Shown piece by piece: positions 62,417 to 64,000 of a stretch of DNA of 64,000 nt (the stretch's first letter is position 1; each line of letters opens with the position of its first letter). This DNA comes from an uncultured Pelagibacteraceae bacterium. GTDB lineage: Bacteria > Pseudomonadota > Alphaproteobacteria > Pelagibacterales > Pelagibacteraceae. A program made the translations under genes and the position numbers. Below the pieces are notes generated by a model. That model did not search any database. It was not told the DNA's origin and worked only from the letters and a program-made list of their open reading frames with translations. The stretch lies in contig CACAYM010000004.1 of assembly GCA_902536765.1 (NCBI GenBank), forward strand, positions 1 to 64,000. Direction: 5' to 3'.

Positions 62417-62493
62417 TGGCGCGCCCTGAAGGATTCGAACCTCCGACCCACGGTTTAGAAAACCGTTGCTCTATCCAGCTGAGCTAAGGGCGC
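62417..62493 (-). tRNA. tRNA-Arg(TCT)
   Basis: Reverse strand GCGCCCTTAGCTCAGCTGGATAGAGCAACGGTTTTCTAAACCGTGGGTCGGAGGTTCGAATCCTTCAGGGCGCGCCA; anticodon loop TTTCTAA. Confidence 0.97.
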
Positions 62494-62519
62494 AATTTTA
62501 ATATACTTATATAATTAAA

Positions 62520-63926
62520 CTAATTTTTAAAAAAGAATTTTTTAAAAATAATAAGTATAGAGAGTAATTCAACTCTCCCGATAATCATAAATATTATTAA
62601 AAAATATTTTGACGTATAACTAAACTGATCAAAATCAAGACCGTTTGTGCCTGTCATATGAGAGTTAACAGTATTCATCAGTGTTAATATAGATAACTTA
62701 AATGAATTATCTAAGCTTAGACCTGATATTGATAAAATGCTGGTTAAAAATATTAAAGATACTATAAAAATTAGTATAGATAGAAAATATTTATAAAAAT
62801 CTGAATTATCCATTATTTTATCTGAAAACCATAACTTATTTATAAAAATATTTTTTGGCTTGGCATTTGAAATTATTTCGTTCAAGGAGAATTGAAATAA
62901 AGAAACTATTTTTAAAAATCTTAAACCTGAACTGGTAGAAAAAAATGAGCCTCCTATTATAATTAATACCAAAAAAATGAACGACATATTTATAGGTATA
63001 TTCTTAAAAGATATGCCAATATTTGAAACGCTGCTAGCAATAGATAAAAATATTATTGAAAAATTTAAATTTTTATCACTAAATAAAAAAAAGCTAAATA
63101 ATAATACTAAAAGATAAATAATTAAATAAACATCCTCTTGAAGTAATTTCAAACCTCTTTTTTTATAGACTAATAAATTATATGAAAAAAAAAGACTAAA
63201 AAAAGATACTAACATCAATAAAGAAAAAACTATAATTTTTATATGAGTATTAAGAATTACCTCTAAATTATTAACAGGCAAAAAACCACCTGATGAAATT
63301 AATGACATTGACAAATTCAAGGAAATAAAAGATCTAAAATCAAATAGATTTAATACGATAAAGATTATAAATGTTAAAAAAACATAGAAAATAAATATTT
63401 TAAAAGCCTGTTTTAAAATTTCTGCAGAGTTAATTGTGAGAAAATTTGTAAGTATTTTCTTTAAATTGTCATCAAAAATATCAATAAGCAAAATAATTGA
63501 GAATAAAAAATATAATCCACCTAACCATTGAGATGATGATCTCCACAAAATTAGGCTTTCGTCTAAATGTTTTATGTTATCAAATATAGTGAACCCAGTT
63601 GAAGTAAATCCTGAAACAGCTTCAAAATATGCATTTAAAAAGGTTATATTGTAAATACTAAAATAATAAGGCAATGCTATTAATATTGGTAAAAATATGT
63701 ACCCCAAAATTACTGATACAATTTTGGTGAAAACACTGATTTTAAATTCACTTTTTTTAAAGAAAAAAAAACTAAATAAGGGAATAATTGTAAATATTAA
63801 CGTATAAAAATAACTATCAACGTTTAAATATAAATCAAAATAATATGAATATAAAATATTTAAGAAACACAAGAAGCTTATTAAAATATTAAAAAATCTT
63901 AAATAATAAATACTAAATTTCAACAT
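62520..63926 (-). CDS. trkH: TrkH-family potassium uptake protein
   Basis: YFEAVSGFTSTGFTIFDNIKHLDESLILWRSSSQWLGGLYFLF, SLISSGGFLP, GGSFFSTSSGLRFLKI selectivity-filter-like repeats. Confidence 0.88.
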   Translation of the reverse strand: MLKFSIYYLRFFNILISFLCFLNILYSYYFDLYLNVDSYFYTLIFTIIPLFSFFFFKKSEFKISVFTKIVSVILGYIFLPILIALPYYFSIYNITFLNAYFEAVSGFTSTGFTIFDNIKHLDESLILWRSSSQWLGGLYFLFSIILLIDIFDDNLKKILTNFLTINSAEILKQAFKIFIFYVFLTFIIFIVLNLFDFRSFISLNLSMSLISSGGFLPVNNLEVILNTHIKIIVFSLLMLVSFFSLFFSYNLLVYKKRGLKLLQEDVYLIIYLLVLLFSFFLFSDKNLNFSIIFLSIASSVSNIGISFKNIPINMSFIFLVLIIIGGSFFSTSSGLRFLKIVSLFQFSLNEIISNAKPKNIFINKLWFSDKIMDNSDFYKYFLSILIFIVSLIFLTSILSISGLSLDNSFKLSILTLMNTVNSHMTGTNGLDFDQFSYTSKYFLIIFMIIGRVELLSILIIFKKFFFKN

Positions 63927-64000
63927 TAAGTCGCACTAATACGAAACATATTTTCGACTACCGCAATTTGATCATTTTTTGCAAGAAAGACTACTCTGTC
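63926..64000 (-). CDS. trkA: Trk system potassium uptake protein TrkA, C-terminal fragment (cut by window edge)
   Basis: Reverse strand translates ...DRVVFLAKNDQIAVVENMFRISAT*, like the TrkA C-terminus; stop overlaps trkH start (TAATG). Confidence 0.75.
   Translation of the reverse strand, partial: DRVVFLAKNDQIAVVENMFRISAT

Overview
AT-rich, very compact chromosomal segment that reads as a streamlined alphaproteobacterium, most consistent with SAR11/Pelagibacterales (inference from base composition, gene content and gene order). Most of the window is conserved core: glpX; tatD-metG-holB-tmk-dac-rlpA-like-mltB; recG; tgt-ppi-coaD-gyrA-ssb; uvrA; secDF-yajC; serS-tatCBA-scpBA-nagZ-argS-dgt; erpA-xthA; a complete phoR-pstSCAB-phoU-phoB phosphate operon; ilvD-valS; an aapJQMP amino-acid ABC transporter; trkH with the 3' end of trkA. 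There are seven tRNA genes (Glu, Pro, Ser, Lys, Cys, Asn, Arg). I found no rRNA, IS element, prophage, CRISPR array or toxin/defence island, and no clearly novel multigene system. The best second-look items are: (1) matching perfect 13-bp-stem hairpins immediately after the substrate-binding-protein gene in both the pst and aap operons; (2) two near-consensus Pho boxes, before phoR and before pstS; (3) two abutting perfect inverted repeats in the aapJ leader; (4) a PQQ-type dehydrogenase whose stop codon abuts a tRNA-Asn 3' end; (5) an RlpA-like protein that appears to have lost catalytic residues; (6) a probable Tat-exported M48 lipoprotein; and several small uncharacterised ORFs.
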